Shown: positions 1 through 11,894, counted from the first letter of the stretch. The stretch is DNA of 64,000 bases from Cylicocyclus nassatus (GCA_958299035.1 CATQJL010000316.1:37451441-37515440), one strand, 5' to 3'. The notes: generated by a model from the letters alone, not told the origin. Numbers and translations are program-made.

Positions 1-1723
1 CTGAAATGAAAGATACTTCTAATGATCGCAAAAATCTGGTAGTAGAGAGAAATCATGGGTCTTATCTCGTAAATTTTTCCTGCAAGCGAATTTGTGGCAC
101 TGACATCAAACAGATTTATCAGTACATAAATTTATTTTTTATTAATAAGATTGAGTGAAAGCATCTGTTGTCAAAGTCCAACAAAGTGCGCAAAATATGC
201 AAGAAATTCTAATTCTCAGAAGTACGCGAGAACTTTTACGACCTAACAACAAGATATTGCATACTTACAGGTAAATCAGACTTTCGTTTAACGTCTTTTA
301 ACTGGTTCCTGTGCATTGGATATTATGTACTGATTACATATTATGAGGATTTGAAGTTAAATTTCTCCAAAACTCATAAGAGCAGCTCAAGTCACAAGTT
401 TGTCAAGACGTTCAGTTTCCATGCAAAAAACAGTCACCAGTTTTGGACATTGATTATGAAAAATACGATAAGGATTTAAAAACTTTACACGGCACGGAGC
501 ATTACGAAGGAACTCAAGAGAAAAGTGTTATGATGTAAGATTGTCCTCCAAAAAATAGCTGTGAAGAGTTTTCCGTCTCGACTAGACTGTGCAAATATAC
601 AACCTAGACGGTCTTTATTTGATGTTGTACAAATGAAACAAACAGAACTATTGGTTAATCCTTCATCAAACACGGAAACAGGAGCAGAATGCATTTGTTC
701 ATTTAAAATAAGGAATAACAACTACTGGTAAAAGTGGAAAAGTTGTTGCATATGCGCTTACAAGAGGTTTACAGAGTCACATGTGGAAAGCTTATCTAAT
801 AGAATGAGGGTTAAGTGCAGCACTACCTATTACCAAAGGACACTAATCTCTTATAATGACATTTTAACGAATAAATACAAATCAATTCAAGGAAATCTTT
901 ACAGCTGCTTGCTATCAGCTTCATAGTACAACAAAAAACCTGAAAGGTTTGTAATTCTTTTTCTATGGTAGTTTGGCGAAATTACAGTGAAACGCGCATA
1001 TGGAATAGGTTTTTAAATAGATTATTCTCAGCGTATGACTTTAGTCACAGGAAGAACAAAATCACACTGTTCATCTAGTCAGGAATTATTATCGGGATTT
1101 TTCGATAAAGCAGAGCTTGGCACAAACCAAAAACTTAAAGAGCGAAGTGCTTAAGTTCACGATAGATCGTGGTCTACGTTCTAAGGTGTTTTAAAGGTTC
1201 GGTCATACGACAACAACAACCCGATGAAAATGCTACGAATAAGCATTATAGATCATTATATTAACAAGGAGATATTAGGTAATCATTAGTCTGAATGAAA
1301 TACCCATATTCGTGGCAAGTAAGTGGAAGATCAACTGGCGGGCGAAGATTACCACTTTGAAGAACATTTGGTGCCTCAAAGTGTAAATGCTGAAGTGATA
1401 GTAACTATTTCATTTCATTTCATTTCATTTATTACATAGGATCAACCTAAGTTAAAGTAACAGTGAAACAAAATTTTAAGAACAAAACGGAATAAACACA
1501 ACAGAAGAACAGAGCAAAACAAACATTTGGTCAAGTAATAGCAGAAGGACCCGTGTTAGTCATAATGCTGGTGCCGGACTGCAGATAACTCTTCAAGATG
1601 GTCTTGAATTGAGATAACTTTGCAGGAAACAATCCTTTCCTGATGAGCCTGTCCATATCAAAAACAACACGACAAGTGAAAAAGTTTCTGCGGACCTGTA
1701 ATCTGGACCTGGGAATAACCAAC

Positions 1724-3548
1724 TTACGATGCCCCCCTCGTAGTGGAAACCGTGGTAGGGAAGAATACCTTGAACTCTAAACCACATTTACCATATGCAA
1801 TCTTATGCGCCATTATTAGGCCAAATTTGCGTCTTCTATAGGCAAGCGTGGTGAGGCTAAGATTCATATTGCGTATCTTACCACTCGGTATCAAATCATA
1901 AATATAACCAATCTTGCGTATAAAGAGTTTGCGTGTGAAAGTATTCTGAACCTTCTCAATGTAATCAGCGGTTTTATGTACATATGGATTATATATTACG
2001 GTGCCATATTCCAGCATAGGCCTTATGAAAGACTTATATGCTCTCAAAAATACCACCGTATCGTTTGTTGAGAATGCTCTGAATAAGTTATTTACTGCTC
2101 TAGTAGCTTTATCAGCTATTGCCTTACAATGGTCATCAAATGTAATTATTTTTGACTGAGAATCCAAGGTCTCTTTTCATTGTTACATTTTGAAGGTGAG
2201 CATCACCCAAATAGTACTGAGAATTTGAGTTGCAGTTCCTTGGGGCAATATGAAGTACTTCAGTTTTTTCCCTAGAGGATAGGCAACGACCACTCCAGCG
2301 ACCATTTATGAACTTTACTAAGTGCGTTTCGTAATAAATTGTACAAAGAATCATCTCTTACGATAGTATATAGCTTAAAGTCGTCGGCGAAAGCGCAACA
2401 GGAGACACCCATACGAATAGGAATGGTACGAAGCTCATACGTATAGATGTTGAACAGAATAGGGGAGAGTACTCCACCTTGTGGAACGCCACTGCACATT
2501 TTTCTTGGTTTATAAAAAGCGGAGTTAGTGCGCACCACAAAAAATCTGTCTTCAAGAAAAGCCTTAATCCAGGCAGTGATGCGAGGATGGATGCCTACCA
2601 TTATTAACTTTTCTATCAATTTAGCATGGGGTACTTTGTCAAAAGCCTTGGTAAAGTCTAGGTAAATGACATCTTTATTAAATCCATTATCGAAATTTTT
2701 TGTCCAATCGTTAAGACATTGCAACATGGCCGTTGAGATAGACTTTCCACTTTGAAAACCATGTTGGAAAGGGGAAATGGTTCTGTTTTTATCCAAGTGC
2801 GTGACAATGTATTTCTTCAATATTTTTTCAAAAAGCCGAGCGAAGATAGATGTGATACTGATAAGGCGAAAATTTTTTGGAGAAGTGAACGGCTTTTTCT
2901 TTGAGATTGGTGTGACGTAGGAAATGCGTCACCTATCTGGCACTTGTGCTTTCATAAAAAGATTGAAAAGAAACTGGAATGGCGCAGCTATAACATGAGC
3001 TATTGATTTTATAAGGTGCAACGGTAACCCATCCGGTGTAAAGGATCTAGAGTTGGGTCAAGTGATCAACAACTTATATATGTCCTCGCTATAAAACAAG
3101 GGTACATCCTCCATTATCGGGAAGCAAGGTACAGCCTCGCTGTCATGAACAGAATGATATTTCTGGAAAGCATTCTCAAATACATCTGCAAGAAGTTCGG
3201 CCTTTTCAAGATCATTTGATATTACTGACCCACGTCCGTCAGAATAATACCAGTTTTCTTTTTATCTTTGAGTCTCGAACTAATCAATTTGAAAAACAAC
3301 GATTTTTTGCCGGAGTTAACAGTCTTCATTTCAACAGATGCATTGTACTTTTTGAGCCGCTTAGAAAATAGTGGATTCACTTTATCAAATTCATTCCAAC
3401 TTTCAAAGTTACCATTACGAACTGCTTGGTGCCATGCGCGCTCCCTTCTGTTATGCAAAGTTCTTAAATAACCAGGTAGGTCAGCTGTTCGCAGTGGTAC
3501 CGAGACTAGAGGGACATACAAATTAATTGCGTGGTGAATTACAAACAA
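1724..3548 (-). pseudogene. LINE reverse transcriptase remnant
   Basis: Three broken frames cover the linker (3222-3548), the RT palm and fingers (2272-2820) and the thumb/C-terminal region (1724-2167). The palm shows YLDFTKAFDKVPHAKL, GVPQGGVLSPILFNIYT and the catalytic CAFADDFKLY, all standard non-LTR RT motifs. The C-terminal frame has the SFIRPMLEYGTVIYNP motif typical of CR1/Jockey-like elements. Stops and frameshifts between the blocks (for example 2821-3221) mean no active protein. The catalytic FADD is still intact, suggesting moderate age. Confidence 0.88.
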
Positions 3549-3554
3549 AAATAA

Positions 3555-4737
3555 CTAATACATTTCGTTTATGTCATTGGCTAAACTAAAAGAACCATGC
3601 CAATCAATACTGGCCAAATAAAGAATCAAATTTTCTAAGTCGGCATTCTTGCAATCTCTACGTCTGATATATTCAGTACGGACAGTGGTATAATTAAGCG
3701 AGAACCAAATTGCGGCGTGGTCACTTGAACCTATGGGAGCCCTCATTTGTACTTCGCCGACTAGATCATTGTCATTGGTCAGAATCAAGTCGATAGTATT
3801 ATTCCTCCCAGTACTGAAACGCACTCTTTGGGACAAGCCATATATTTGGCACATTTCCAAGAAACTCCTTGAAATTGCACCGCTGGCTCTTGCGTAGTGG
3901 TCTGCCCAATCGATAGAAGGGAAATTGAAGTCGCCCAAAAGTAACAAGGAGTTTCTGCAACTCAAAAGATCGGTAATCGCTTTAACCATTTGTTCGGTTT
4001 TGATAGTGCTTATCGATTGATTAATATGGGCATTGGCACAGTTATCAACATCGACACAATTATCAACAAGGTCAACGGAATTACGATTATGATCATGATC
4101 ATTACGACGATGATCATTACGCCGAGCCTCTCTGGCTTTCCTGGCATTATCCCTCTCTTCTTTAGTAAGAGAGGGCCTGATAAATATGCCTTTCTTATGA
4201 GGAAATCGTTTCATTTGAGGGGCTCCGCGCAGCACAGTACTTAAAAAATACGAAGAAGGCAAAACTACTTTCAGGAGTCGGTCATGAGAGGGGTGCGATC
4301 TCCCCATACGATACACGCAAAATGGGCGACATTCAATACCAAGGAAATCTAGAATTTGTTGCACACAATTATAATCATGATTCACTTTAAGACTGGAGTA
4401 ACCGCTCCTGTTTTCGGGCACGCCAATTATGACAATAGAGCGCTTTCTTTCAAAATCCTCACTAGAGAAGTTGGGATGAGAGGCAGCTTCGTTGGGATGA
4501 GAGGTAGCTTCGTTGTTGACCGAGACGCGTGCATTAGAAGATCCCACAAAAGAACGCAATTTTTCGTTTTCTTTTTTCAGCCATTTGCTCCGACATTGAA
4601 GAAATCTTGATGTTCAACTCACGATTGTTCTGCAGAATAGCATCATAGTATCTGCGCGAATCCATGAGGAAGGCAATTATGGTACGGGCATACGGCCGAG
4701 ATTCATCCTTGACTAGGTCCTGTGCGGCCTGGTCCAA
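3555..4737 (-). pseudogene. LINE ORF1-like domain fused to endonuclease C-terminal half
   Basis: An overlapping 5' ORF (4534-4737) starts the coding region with a charged, probably helical segment. The 334-residue frame 3555-4559 then reads through an RRM-like ORF1 block (RSIVIIGVPENRSG, then VYRMGRSHPSHDR and FIRPSLTKEERDNARKARE). It runs directly into the second half of an exonuclease/endonuclease domain, with LLLGDFNFPSIDW, IDLILTN and the terminal SSDHAAIW. The N-terminal half of the endonuclease, including its first catalytic residues, is missing. This indicates an in-frame internal deletion, so the product could not nick DNA. A low-complexity Asn/Asp/His/Arg stretch sits near the junction. 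Confidence 0.8.
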
Positions 4738-5290
4738 GTCTGGCGATGGGGAGACGTCAAAGAATTTTCCTCTTCTTTAGACTATCTATCGGGTTTAACG
4801 AATAGATAGGCGTCTCACTCATCGATAGAATAGCAGTAAAATAGGCAGGAAAGACTATAACTTAGTAGTAACTATTTCCTAGAACGTAATTGAGTAGATC
4901 TGTTAGAGGTGAAAGCTGGCTATTGTACTCTAATGTGTCATGTACTTGCTGTAATAAATATTATTGCATGTTGTGATTATTATGCAGATCTCGTATGTAT
5001 TGCTGAAGCATAGTCTTAACCTTTTTTATCTGATATTATAGTGTCAGAGTGGGTTTATTATCTGTAAAATCGACTAAAAAACCTTTTCATTTTTTCTGTT
5101 GATATTTGCTAGTTTTTCGCTATTGTTAATGTTATCTATGGCCCAATAATGAAATTTGATTATGATTTGAAATCATGCTCTCGATAAATACAGGATTCTT
5201 CAAGATAATCTATCGAACACTTGATATTTAACGCTTGCATGAAAACCTTAGAGGCCATATAATCATTATGCTGTCGAGCAAGGTTCAACT

Positions 5291-5995
5291 TGCAGTTATA
5301 TTTACAGCATGAAGCGAATCACCATCGCTCATCATTACTGTAGGATTGTGGTAGGAACAGTAAAAAAAAACTTTGAGCTATGGAGCGTTGTTTTACCTGA
5401 AAACAAATTAACCTGAATACACTGGGCTAACCTGACACGATTAAATCTAAATTTAAAGTTTGCGCTTCACGGCAGTAAATCGTACAGCTGTTTCACCATG
5501 TCTCTCAAGAAGATTACGCAGTTTGAAAAACTGCAAATGTAAAAGTTGATCAGTAGAATCCTCAAATGAAAACTCTGGCGCACAACTTTTCAAATCGAAA
5601 TTTTTTTCGGAGCGTCGGCTAATTTATTATACAATGACGCTAAAAATCAATTCCCGCTATGATTTACTGTAATAAGGAGCGGTTGGTGAATCTAGCCATC
5701 CGTACTGTGAATCCGGAAGCCTGCTCTACAATATAATGAATGGCCGAGAAAGCTCTTCAAACAAGAGAGTTATTGAAGATCAGACGTGTGCCTTACTTTG
5801 GGACAGGCTGTGCATAAAATATTATAAAATCATGTCACTAGATAGAGTGCCCTTGCGGTGCCGAGATTTTGAGGTAAAATTTACGCATGAACAAGTAGTT
5901 AGGTTTGTAATGCCGGTAATATGCGCGTGTAGATAAACTGATTTACAAATGATCAAAAGATATTAATCCACTGAAAGAGATGAGACTAATACAGT
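5291..5995. other. Intergenic, no gene seen
   Basis: No supportable gene. Around 5300-5350 there is a short stretch (AATCACC, then ATCATTACTGTAGGAT) resembling the arms of the CAGGGTGTCCC foldback at 48993-49665, so a decayed fragment of that family may be present. Confidence 0.4.
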
Positions 5996-6361
5996 CAGTG
6001 GCGTACCAAGGGGGAGCGAGGAGGGGGGGGGGGCGCGTCCTCCCCCCCCGAGGATGGGTCGCGAAATTTTTGAAAGTGGCTTACATGAGTTATAAAAATG
6101 TGCAAAAGACTTATTTATACTTGTAAGTAACTAAAATAATTTTTAAAATTTTTCAAAAATTCAATTTAGCTTTATAAAAATTTTTTTCGGGGGCGTGGAT
6201 GTCGCCACGCCCAATTTTTCTAAAATTTTGGGGTTATGGGCTCGCGAAAATTTTGAGAAGCGTACCAAAAAATTTTTCTGGGTGCGTGGACGCCACGCAC
6301 CTTCATCAGAAAAAAATTTTTGTCGCGCCCCTCCCCGAGCGAAGTCCTGGGTACGCCACTG
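5996..6361. mobile_element. hAT-type MITE (CAGTGGCG ends)
   Basis: Terminal inverted repeats begin CAGTGGCGTACC and end GGTACGCCACTG. They are flanked by 8-bp direct repeats AATACAGT (5988-5995) and AATTCAGT (6362-6369), one mismatch. CAG ends and 8-bp duplications are the hAT signature. The inside holds a G-run/C-run pair and paired GCGTGG...CCACGC blocks, with no transposase. A shorter relative lies at 44157-44359. Confidence 0.85.
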
Positions 6362-6369
6362 AATTCAGT

Positions 6370-7340
6370 AGGTTCTCCTAGCTTTAGAACAAACGTTACA
6401 GTTGTTCTCTTTTGTCAAAAAATTTATAATTCTAAGCAAAAGGATAAGGACCACATTCCCTCGATAGCAAAAACCCCTTCTTTTTTTGACAACCATATAT
6501 TTTCTATAAACGCGCGAGAACTACACTCCGATAATGGCTTGTCTCCATGTTCTCTTATAAAGATAGAATTATTCTTGTTTCACAGTCGTGTGAATTTACA
6601 CCATTTCCGGTGCTATCGTCGTTCTCAATCTTTACGTTACAGGCATCCTATCATTTCGTAGAAATGTCACATTATACAAGATGCCTCCAGGTCATTCATT
6701 ACAAACTACATTATCTGATCCTATAAGTCATAGATACATATCCAGGAGCTAAAGTGGTGACTGACTTCTCACTCCAAGATCATCATCTTCCTTACTCTTC
6801 TTCAATCAATAAAACGCTGTCCTTCTTCCACCACGTCTTTCCAATTCGAAAAATTGTCAAAAACTTCTGATTTCCTGTGGCGCAAGCATTTTAACATCAA
6901 GAATGCATGTCAGCCATGTCCGCAATGATCTATAATTTTTTCCTTTACACCATATAGCTATCGTAACCCTCACTTCGATGTCAGAATCTGACAGAACAGC
7001 AGCTGCCCTTTTAGCTTACCTCATAACCTTCATTATGGCAGAGCATAAGTGTGTAATATGAGAGGAAAGCTGTTAAAAAGTTGCAAACCTTATCTTCGAT
7101 TAATGCACTATAAAAGTATTCAAGAATGCCAAAAGATAACCAGATAGGAGCATGTGTTTGTTTTCAAAATGTAGAAGGTCACAAAGCAATAAAATTGCAA
7201 GTAACGGCGTTTGTAATATTTCGGTCAATTTTTCAGCAAGCCATAAAGCTCAGAAGCGGTAGCCTTGAATAGCAGGTAAGCCAAAGCACTTTGTCTTTGA
7301 GGACACATGTAGCGCTGAACTAGAGCTTTGAGTTATGACC
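6370..7340. other. Intergenic, no gene seen
   Basis: AT-rich DNA without a recognisable gene or a clear repeat boundary. Open frames here are short and match nothing I know. Confidence 0.4.
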
Positions 7341-7361
7341 GAGGAGAAATCGTGCCTCTGT

Positions 7362-7400
7362 CTCTGCGACCAGCGACCCCACGGGTCGCTGGTCGCAGAG
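7362..7400. repeat. Perfect 18-bp hairpin with 3-nt loop
   Basis: CTCTGCGACCAGCGACCC (7362-7379) is followed by a CAC loop and the exact reverse complement (7383-7400). The stem is GC-rich compared with its surroundings. It sits about 170 bp before the foldback at 7572. Function is unknown; it could be a transposon end, a structured RNA or a cruciform. Confidence 0.8.
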
Positions 7401-7571
7401 TTTCCTCAGTAATGACCCCCCCCCCTCCCTCGGACCCTTGACATAGATGTCGTAGACGCATGATTCAACCGAATGCTGCTATTCTGCTGTCTTACCTAAC
7501 AAACTCGCTACTATCCACTAAACTGACGTGCTTCCAAATCTGTGGAATGTGCTTGCTTCCACTACTGAAGT

Positions 7572-7852
7572 ACAGTCGCTTCATTTTATATGATCATGTG
7601 TGTCATTGCACACACAGTTCACCTTTGGCGTCCCCATCCTGGATTCGTGGGAGAAACAAGCCTTCAGGTAAGTGTTTCCAAGGCGTTCTTAGCATTTTCT
7701 TTCCTTTTTAGTTATTAGTCACCTCAAATTGATTTAATGGATAACAATTGGTAAGTCTCTTGCGTTTTTGCGATTGCAAATCCAGAATGAGGACGCCAAA
7801 GTGGACTGTGTGTGCAGTGGCACACATGATCATATGAAATGAAGCGACTGTA
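7572..7852. mobile_element. Foldback MITE, TACAGTCG family, intact copy
   Basis: Arms start TACAGTCGCTTCATTT and end with the complement AAATGAAGCGACTGTA. Both arms contain a CACACAGT...GGCGTCC block. It is about 280 bp with no coding potential. A second copy at 12016-13676 is split by another element. Confidence 0.8.
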
Positions 7853-8721
7853 CACTATTTTTGATTAAGGTGAGTGCTGGTAGCTCTTTTTGCTCTATGT
7901 GTGCAATCCTTGCTGCATCGTGTATCGTCACATTCATTTGTGTATGTGAACTAAACGAAGCCCGCTGGGAAAATACACTTTTTGGTTTGATTATTGCTGA
8001 TAACCGAGACCCAAGATTCTTGTTAATGCAGTTTCTCGCCAACAATTTGATTCTGCGCCCATTAAGGCGGCTGCATAATTATATTCATGTAAACCATACA
8101 AATACTTATCAATTTTGAATCTAGTTCTCAGTAAGGAAAGTAGCGAATATCACTGTTTCGTGACTGTAGAGAGCTGAGAAGTTCTAGAATCTAGATCAGA
8201 AATTTGATCTATAAGCGATGGCCTATGAACATTAAAAATTCCATGCGCAACCCCAAAAATTAGCGAGAAAGGAGCAGCGTTTGCGCAAAAACTAGATGCT
8301 ACCAAACAAAGCCTTGGTATTGAGCGAAAGTCGTTTAGAGCAAAAACTATAAACTATTAGGTATCGTGCAGAGTTCAAAGAAAACCATCTGTTGTACTTT
8401 GATTTGTAGGTCGGATCGCGTGTGCTTTCCTCTCGACGCATCATGCAGTTCACAACGTTCAAACGTGTAACAATGCACGATGCAGAAAGGATGCACACAA
8501 ACAGAATGTGGCAGTAAAAGTAATCAAAATGAGATGAGAAACCATTCATAATATTACTCAAGAAATTCAAAACAAGTTTCTAAAAACAAACGTGATTGAT
8601 AAGTTCAGGATAAGGTTAGGCCGTAGAATAGCAAAATAGAGCAGCATTACAGAAATAGGACTGGATAAGGTGGGGATTACAACTGCGTTCAGATCTGAAT
8701 GCTGGAAAGGGAAACCTCAAG
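7853..8721. other. Intergenic, no gene seen
   Basis: No gene or defined repeat could be supported. ATCGTGTATCGTCAC-type blocks near 7915 and an inverse near 8455 suggest an old inverted repeat, but the boundaries are lost. Confidence 0.35.
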
Positions 8722-8845
8722 GCGCGCTGCGGGGGGCAGGCGTTATGGAGCAAAGCTAGCCGCGTTCCCCTGCGGTATATCCTTAGGGAAATTTGCGCTG
8801 CGTCACTTTTGATTGCGCAGGAGTAGCGCTGCTCCTGCTAGCGGA
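8722..8845 (-). repeat. GC-rich dispersed repeat, internally deleted copy
   Basis: Shares TTATGGAGCAAAGCTA, TATATCCTTAGGG and the run around CGCAGGAGTAGCGCT with the reverse complement of 11390-11735. The middle of the longer copy is missing here. No coding content. Confidence 0.6.
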
Positions 8846-9119
8846 TGGAGGGCGTGCAGGAGTTCCTAGCACCTTTCCTCGCACCAAAATCGCACCATCA
8901 ATCGCACCCAGGAGGGTTCTAGCACCATCTCACAAGGGAACGATACTTGGTGTCCGTGGACTTTTGAGATGAGATGTATACCATTACACACGTCTTGGAA
9001 CGCTGATTCCAAATCTTACTTCCGTTTCTGCTAATCGCTTCAAAGATGTTATCATGGATCGCGCGGAGTTTGGCTGCCCAGCGAAATATCGTCGAAGCAT
9101 CAATGCCACAGGCGCGCTG

Positions 9120-9180
9120 TGGTCTAGTGGTTAGTGCGATAGCCTCATGAGTTGATGCAGGTCTAGGTTCGAGTCCTTTT
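9120..9180 (+). promoter_or_regulatory. tRNA-like Pol III A and B boxes (SINE-like)
   Basis: TGGTCTAGTGG (9120-9130) fits the Pol III A-box pattern. GGTTCGAGTCC (9166-9176) fits the B box, with tRNA-like spacing of 46 bases. A TTTT terminator follows at 9177. No 7-bp acceptor stem or clean anticodon arm forms, so it is not a tRNA gene; it resembles the head of a tRNA-derived SINE. Confidence 0.6.
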
Positions 9181-9376
9181 GTGTTTTTTAGTTTTGCGTT
9201 GCCTCATTTAACCTTCTTTCGCATCCTCAAGCTAAGTGAACGCCCTTACTCTTAAAAAAAAGGGGAAATTTGGAAAAAATGAGTACTGTTTGCGCTAAAA
9301 TGTATTTAATGGTCATAAATCGAGTAAACTTTCTCGAACAAGTTTAATTGAGGCAATGCAAAAGTAAAAACACAAA

Positions 9377-9433
9377 GGATTTGAACCTACATCTGCATCA
9401 ACTTATGAGGCTATCGCACTAACCATTAGACCA
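9377..9433 (-). promoter_or_regulatory. tRNA-like Pol III boxes, opposite arm
   Basis: On the minus strand, TGGTCTAATGG (A-box-like, 9423-9433) and GGTTCAAATCC (B-box-like, 9377-9387) mirror the plus-arm copy. The B box differs from consensus by G-to-A changes, so this arm looks weaker. Confidence 0.5.
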
Positions 9434-9633
9434 GATCGTGGTCGCGGTAGAGGCCGTTCCAATGACCATATTTCCCATAAGCGGCCAAACTTGGATCGAA
9501 AATCCTCCATAACTTCTTTCAGAGAAACGATTAGCAGAAACGGAAGTCAGATTCGGAATCAGCGTTCGAAAACGAATGTAATGGTATATATCTCGTCTCA
9601 AAAAGCCACGGACATTAAGTATCGTTTCCTTGT

Positions 9634-11389
9634 CAGAGGTCAGGGACCGCCCATTGCTCCACCCTTTAACTGCCCTCATTGTGAGGTAAGCAAGTAGAGA
9701 AAACAGAGAATTAGAAATTGAAGTATTGAGAACGAAAAAAATTGGAAAAAAAGTTGTCATTTCATAGTTGAACTACATGGAAATAACTATGAACATGTGA
9801 TTTTCACTGATTACAAACTTCAGTAATAAGTACGCTTTATTCAAGTTAGTATAAAACTTTAGTATGAATGCAGCGCCCAGTTTTCTTTTCAAATTGGCGG
9901 TTACCACTTCAGATATAAAAAACTATCTCGAAATAAATGTTGCCACTCTCTGGATAGTTTGATTTGAAAATTTGTTTGTTTAGAATGAAAAATCGGCTGC
10001 TCAAAAATATTAGGTCGCTCCGAAAGTTCGTGCAGTTTTTCAGACCCATGCTCAAAACACTTAGAAGATAGACAAACGCTGTGAGCACTATTCGATGCAA
10101 AATTTCTTCTTCTTTTGAACGGCTATGTTTTCGTTGTGACTATTTCGATAAGCACTGGGATAATCGCCGAAAACTAGAGCCCTTTTTACCATGTTTAACT
10201 TTCGCTAATTTTTAGAATTTTCATTTTGAGTTTTTGAAGGCGCTCTATTAACCACCTCCTAGGGCAAACCTTTTGCAAATTAATGCAACTTTTTGCATTA
10301 TTTCAACCCCCTCTGTAGTATTTTGCTGAATTATTTCACGAGAGCATTGAATTTTGAAAAAATTGCGAGACACATAATTGCACCAAACACTGCGAAATCC
10401 CCAAAATATTGAAGTTCTGGAACTCGATTATTGCTATCACTAGTATTACGAAGTAAGTGAGCGATTATGGCGTGAAGATGGATTGATTTTGGAATTTCCA
10501 CTACACCCTTGCGCACCCGTAAAATTGGAAATTGCAGCGATTTTGTCTGCAAAAGTCTAATATGACTCAAGACCCTAATATGCTGTTCATTTGCTTGGAT
10601 GTTTGTACTTGAACGCTTGTTAGATACGTTCTCTTGTTCGGAGATTCGAGCGCTTGACACAAGGTAATCATCTATAGCATAGCATAACAAAAGATTTCTA
10701 AGGGAGCAGGTAAAGGTGGCGAAGGAAGTGTTGCTCTACTTTTCTTTAAGCATGACTAACACTAGTAACCTAGTTTTGTGAATTTATCTGCACTCATTCG
10801 CTGTTTCTAATGTTTGAAAGGAAATTGAATTCGATTGAATCAGCTTAAGTGGTCCTCACTTTTTATAAATACAAAGATTCCACTGCGCTTGCACAATCTA
10901 GAATGAGCACACTTAGAAGGCGGAGAAAAAGGCGGGGCCGTTCCTTGACACTCCTGCAAGGAAAGTGGGCGGGGCTTTGGGATCTCCTGCCACGCCGCCC
11001 TAGCGGATTGAGCCATACCCTATTACCACGACCTGATATGTTGAAACTGTATAGATGCAATAAGGAAAATAAAGAAGACGGCAATTTAGAAAATTAAAAA
11101 AAATAAATTTCTAGGAATGAATCAAAGGCTGAATCTGAGATGATGCAATGCTTGATTTGATTTAAAAATGTTCAAGAGAGGTAGAACACGAGAATTAGTA
11201 GAAAGAAAGGAGAGAAATTTTCCGTCATGAGTTTCCAAGAGAAATTAATTTATTCATCTTTTACTTTCTCTTGGCTTGCTTTGCGACTTTTCCTCCTCAT
11301 ATTCTATATTTGCCCTTGAAATGCGTTTATCATTCACATTTTGATCTCTTTATCTATGAAGAGTGAGGAAAATGGCTCAATTCGCTCGG
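9634..11389. other. Intergenic, with an isolated mariner-like end
   Basis: No gene supported. At 10009 the sequence TTAGGTCGCTCCGAAAGTTC looks like one end of the TTAGGTNNNTCCGAAAGT element group seen at 24367, 32011 and 33175. No matching right end was found. The stretch 10900-11040 is GC-rich and unassigned. Confidence 0.45.
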
Positions 11390-11735
11390 TAGCGCTAGCT
11401 CCTGTGCGACCGCAATTAGGAGCGACGCAACGCAAAGGGCCCTCAGGATATAGCACAGGCAAATTTGCCTGGAATGAAACCTGGAATGATGCAATATGAG
11501 CTGAGATTTGAAATGCGCGTCGATATTGCGAAAATGCTCGCTGAGTCACTCATCATCTCCCGATTTCCTTTCGCGACCATCCACAAGCTGTCAAAATATT
11601 GTCTCGCGCATGTCTACGCCCTTTCCCGCGAATCCCTCAAAAAGGGGCGGATCTCCGGCGCGAGTCAACAGCGAGTGTCTGAGAATGCGGCGTAGCTTTG
11701 CTCCATAACGCGGCGCTGCCGTGCGCTGCAGCCTC
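11390..11735 (+). repeat. GC-rich dispersed repeat, longer copy
   Basis: Reverse-complement partner of 8722-8845. It contains TAGCTTTGCTCCATAAC near 11693-11709 and CAGGATATAGCACAGG near 11446. Open frames here overlap on several registers and show no family resemblance. Confidence 0.6.
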
Positions 11736-11894
11736 ATCATGAAGACTTTCGAAAATAAAGCGTTCCGCAGAAGACTCGTCCGCAGTGGCCGCAGCGCAGG
11801 CGCCCGCGTCCTACTTGGGGGTTACTGTAGTAGACGGTGGGTTCAGAAGAGCCGTCTCCCGGTAGGAGCAGATACATTGAAAGTACAGTGTGGG

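Larger units (their letters stand above)
1411..4865 (-). mobile_element. CR1-like non-LTR retrotransposon (LINE), decayed
   Basis: A minus-strand insertion is bounded by a 12-bp target duplication, TAGTAACTATTT, at 1399-1410 and 4866-4877. Its 3' end (low coordinates) has a short (AAATG)n tail, seen on the plus strand as repeated CATTT at 1411-1430. The uninterrupted target is visible in the second copy of the host segment near 63420-63432, which fixes both ends. From 5' to 3' on the minus strand it carries an ORF1-like region, a partial endonuclease, a linker and a reverse transcriptase, broken by stops and frameshifts. Motifs place it near the CR1/L2/Jockey group; the exact clade is not resolved. 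Confidence 0.9.
1..5290. repeat. Dispersed segment, copy A (interrupted by LINE)
   Basis: Bases 1-1410 and about 4866-5290 align, in the same order and orientation, with 61684-63820 at the other end of the window. Scattered substitutions and small indels separate the copies. The stretch around 560-960 is almost unchanged, while the flanks are more diverged. Copy A lacks the foldback present in copy B and carries the LINE at 1411-4865 instead. A plus-strand block ending at 726 stays open in both copies and ends at a GT donor-like site, but matches no family I recognise. No terminal repeats are visible, so this could be an old transposon or a segmental duplication. Confidence 0.85.
8932..9633. 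mobile_element. Foldback MITE with tRNA-like boxes in both arms
   Basis: The outer arms pair ACAAGGGAACGATACTTGGT (8932 on) with its near complement ending at 9633. The arms continue through a shared block, CTTCCGTTTCTGCTAATCG and complement. Further in, both arms contain a tRNA-like sequence, plus strand at 9120-9180 and minus strand at 9377-9433. A diverged relative lies at 40605-40905. No protein is encoded. Confidence 0.75.

Noticed and set aside
9116..9180. A genuine tRNA gene
   Set aside because: A and B boxes are present, but the acceptor stem does not pair and no sound anticodon arm forms. A mirrored copy in the other arm points to a SINE-like piece.
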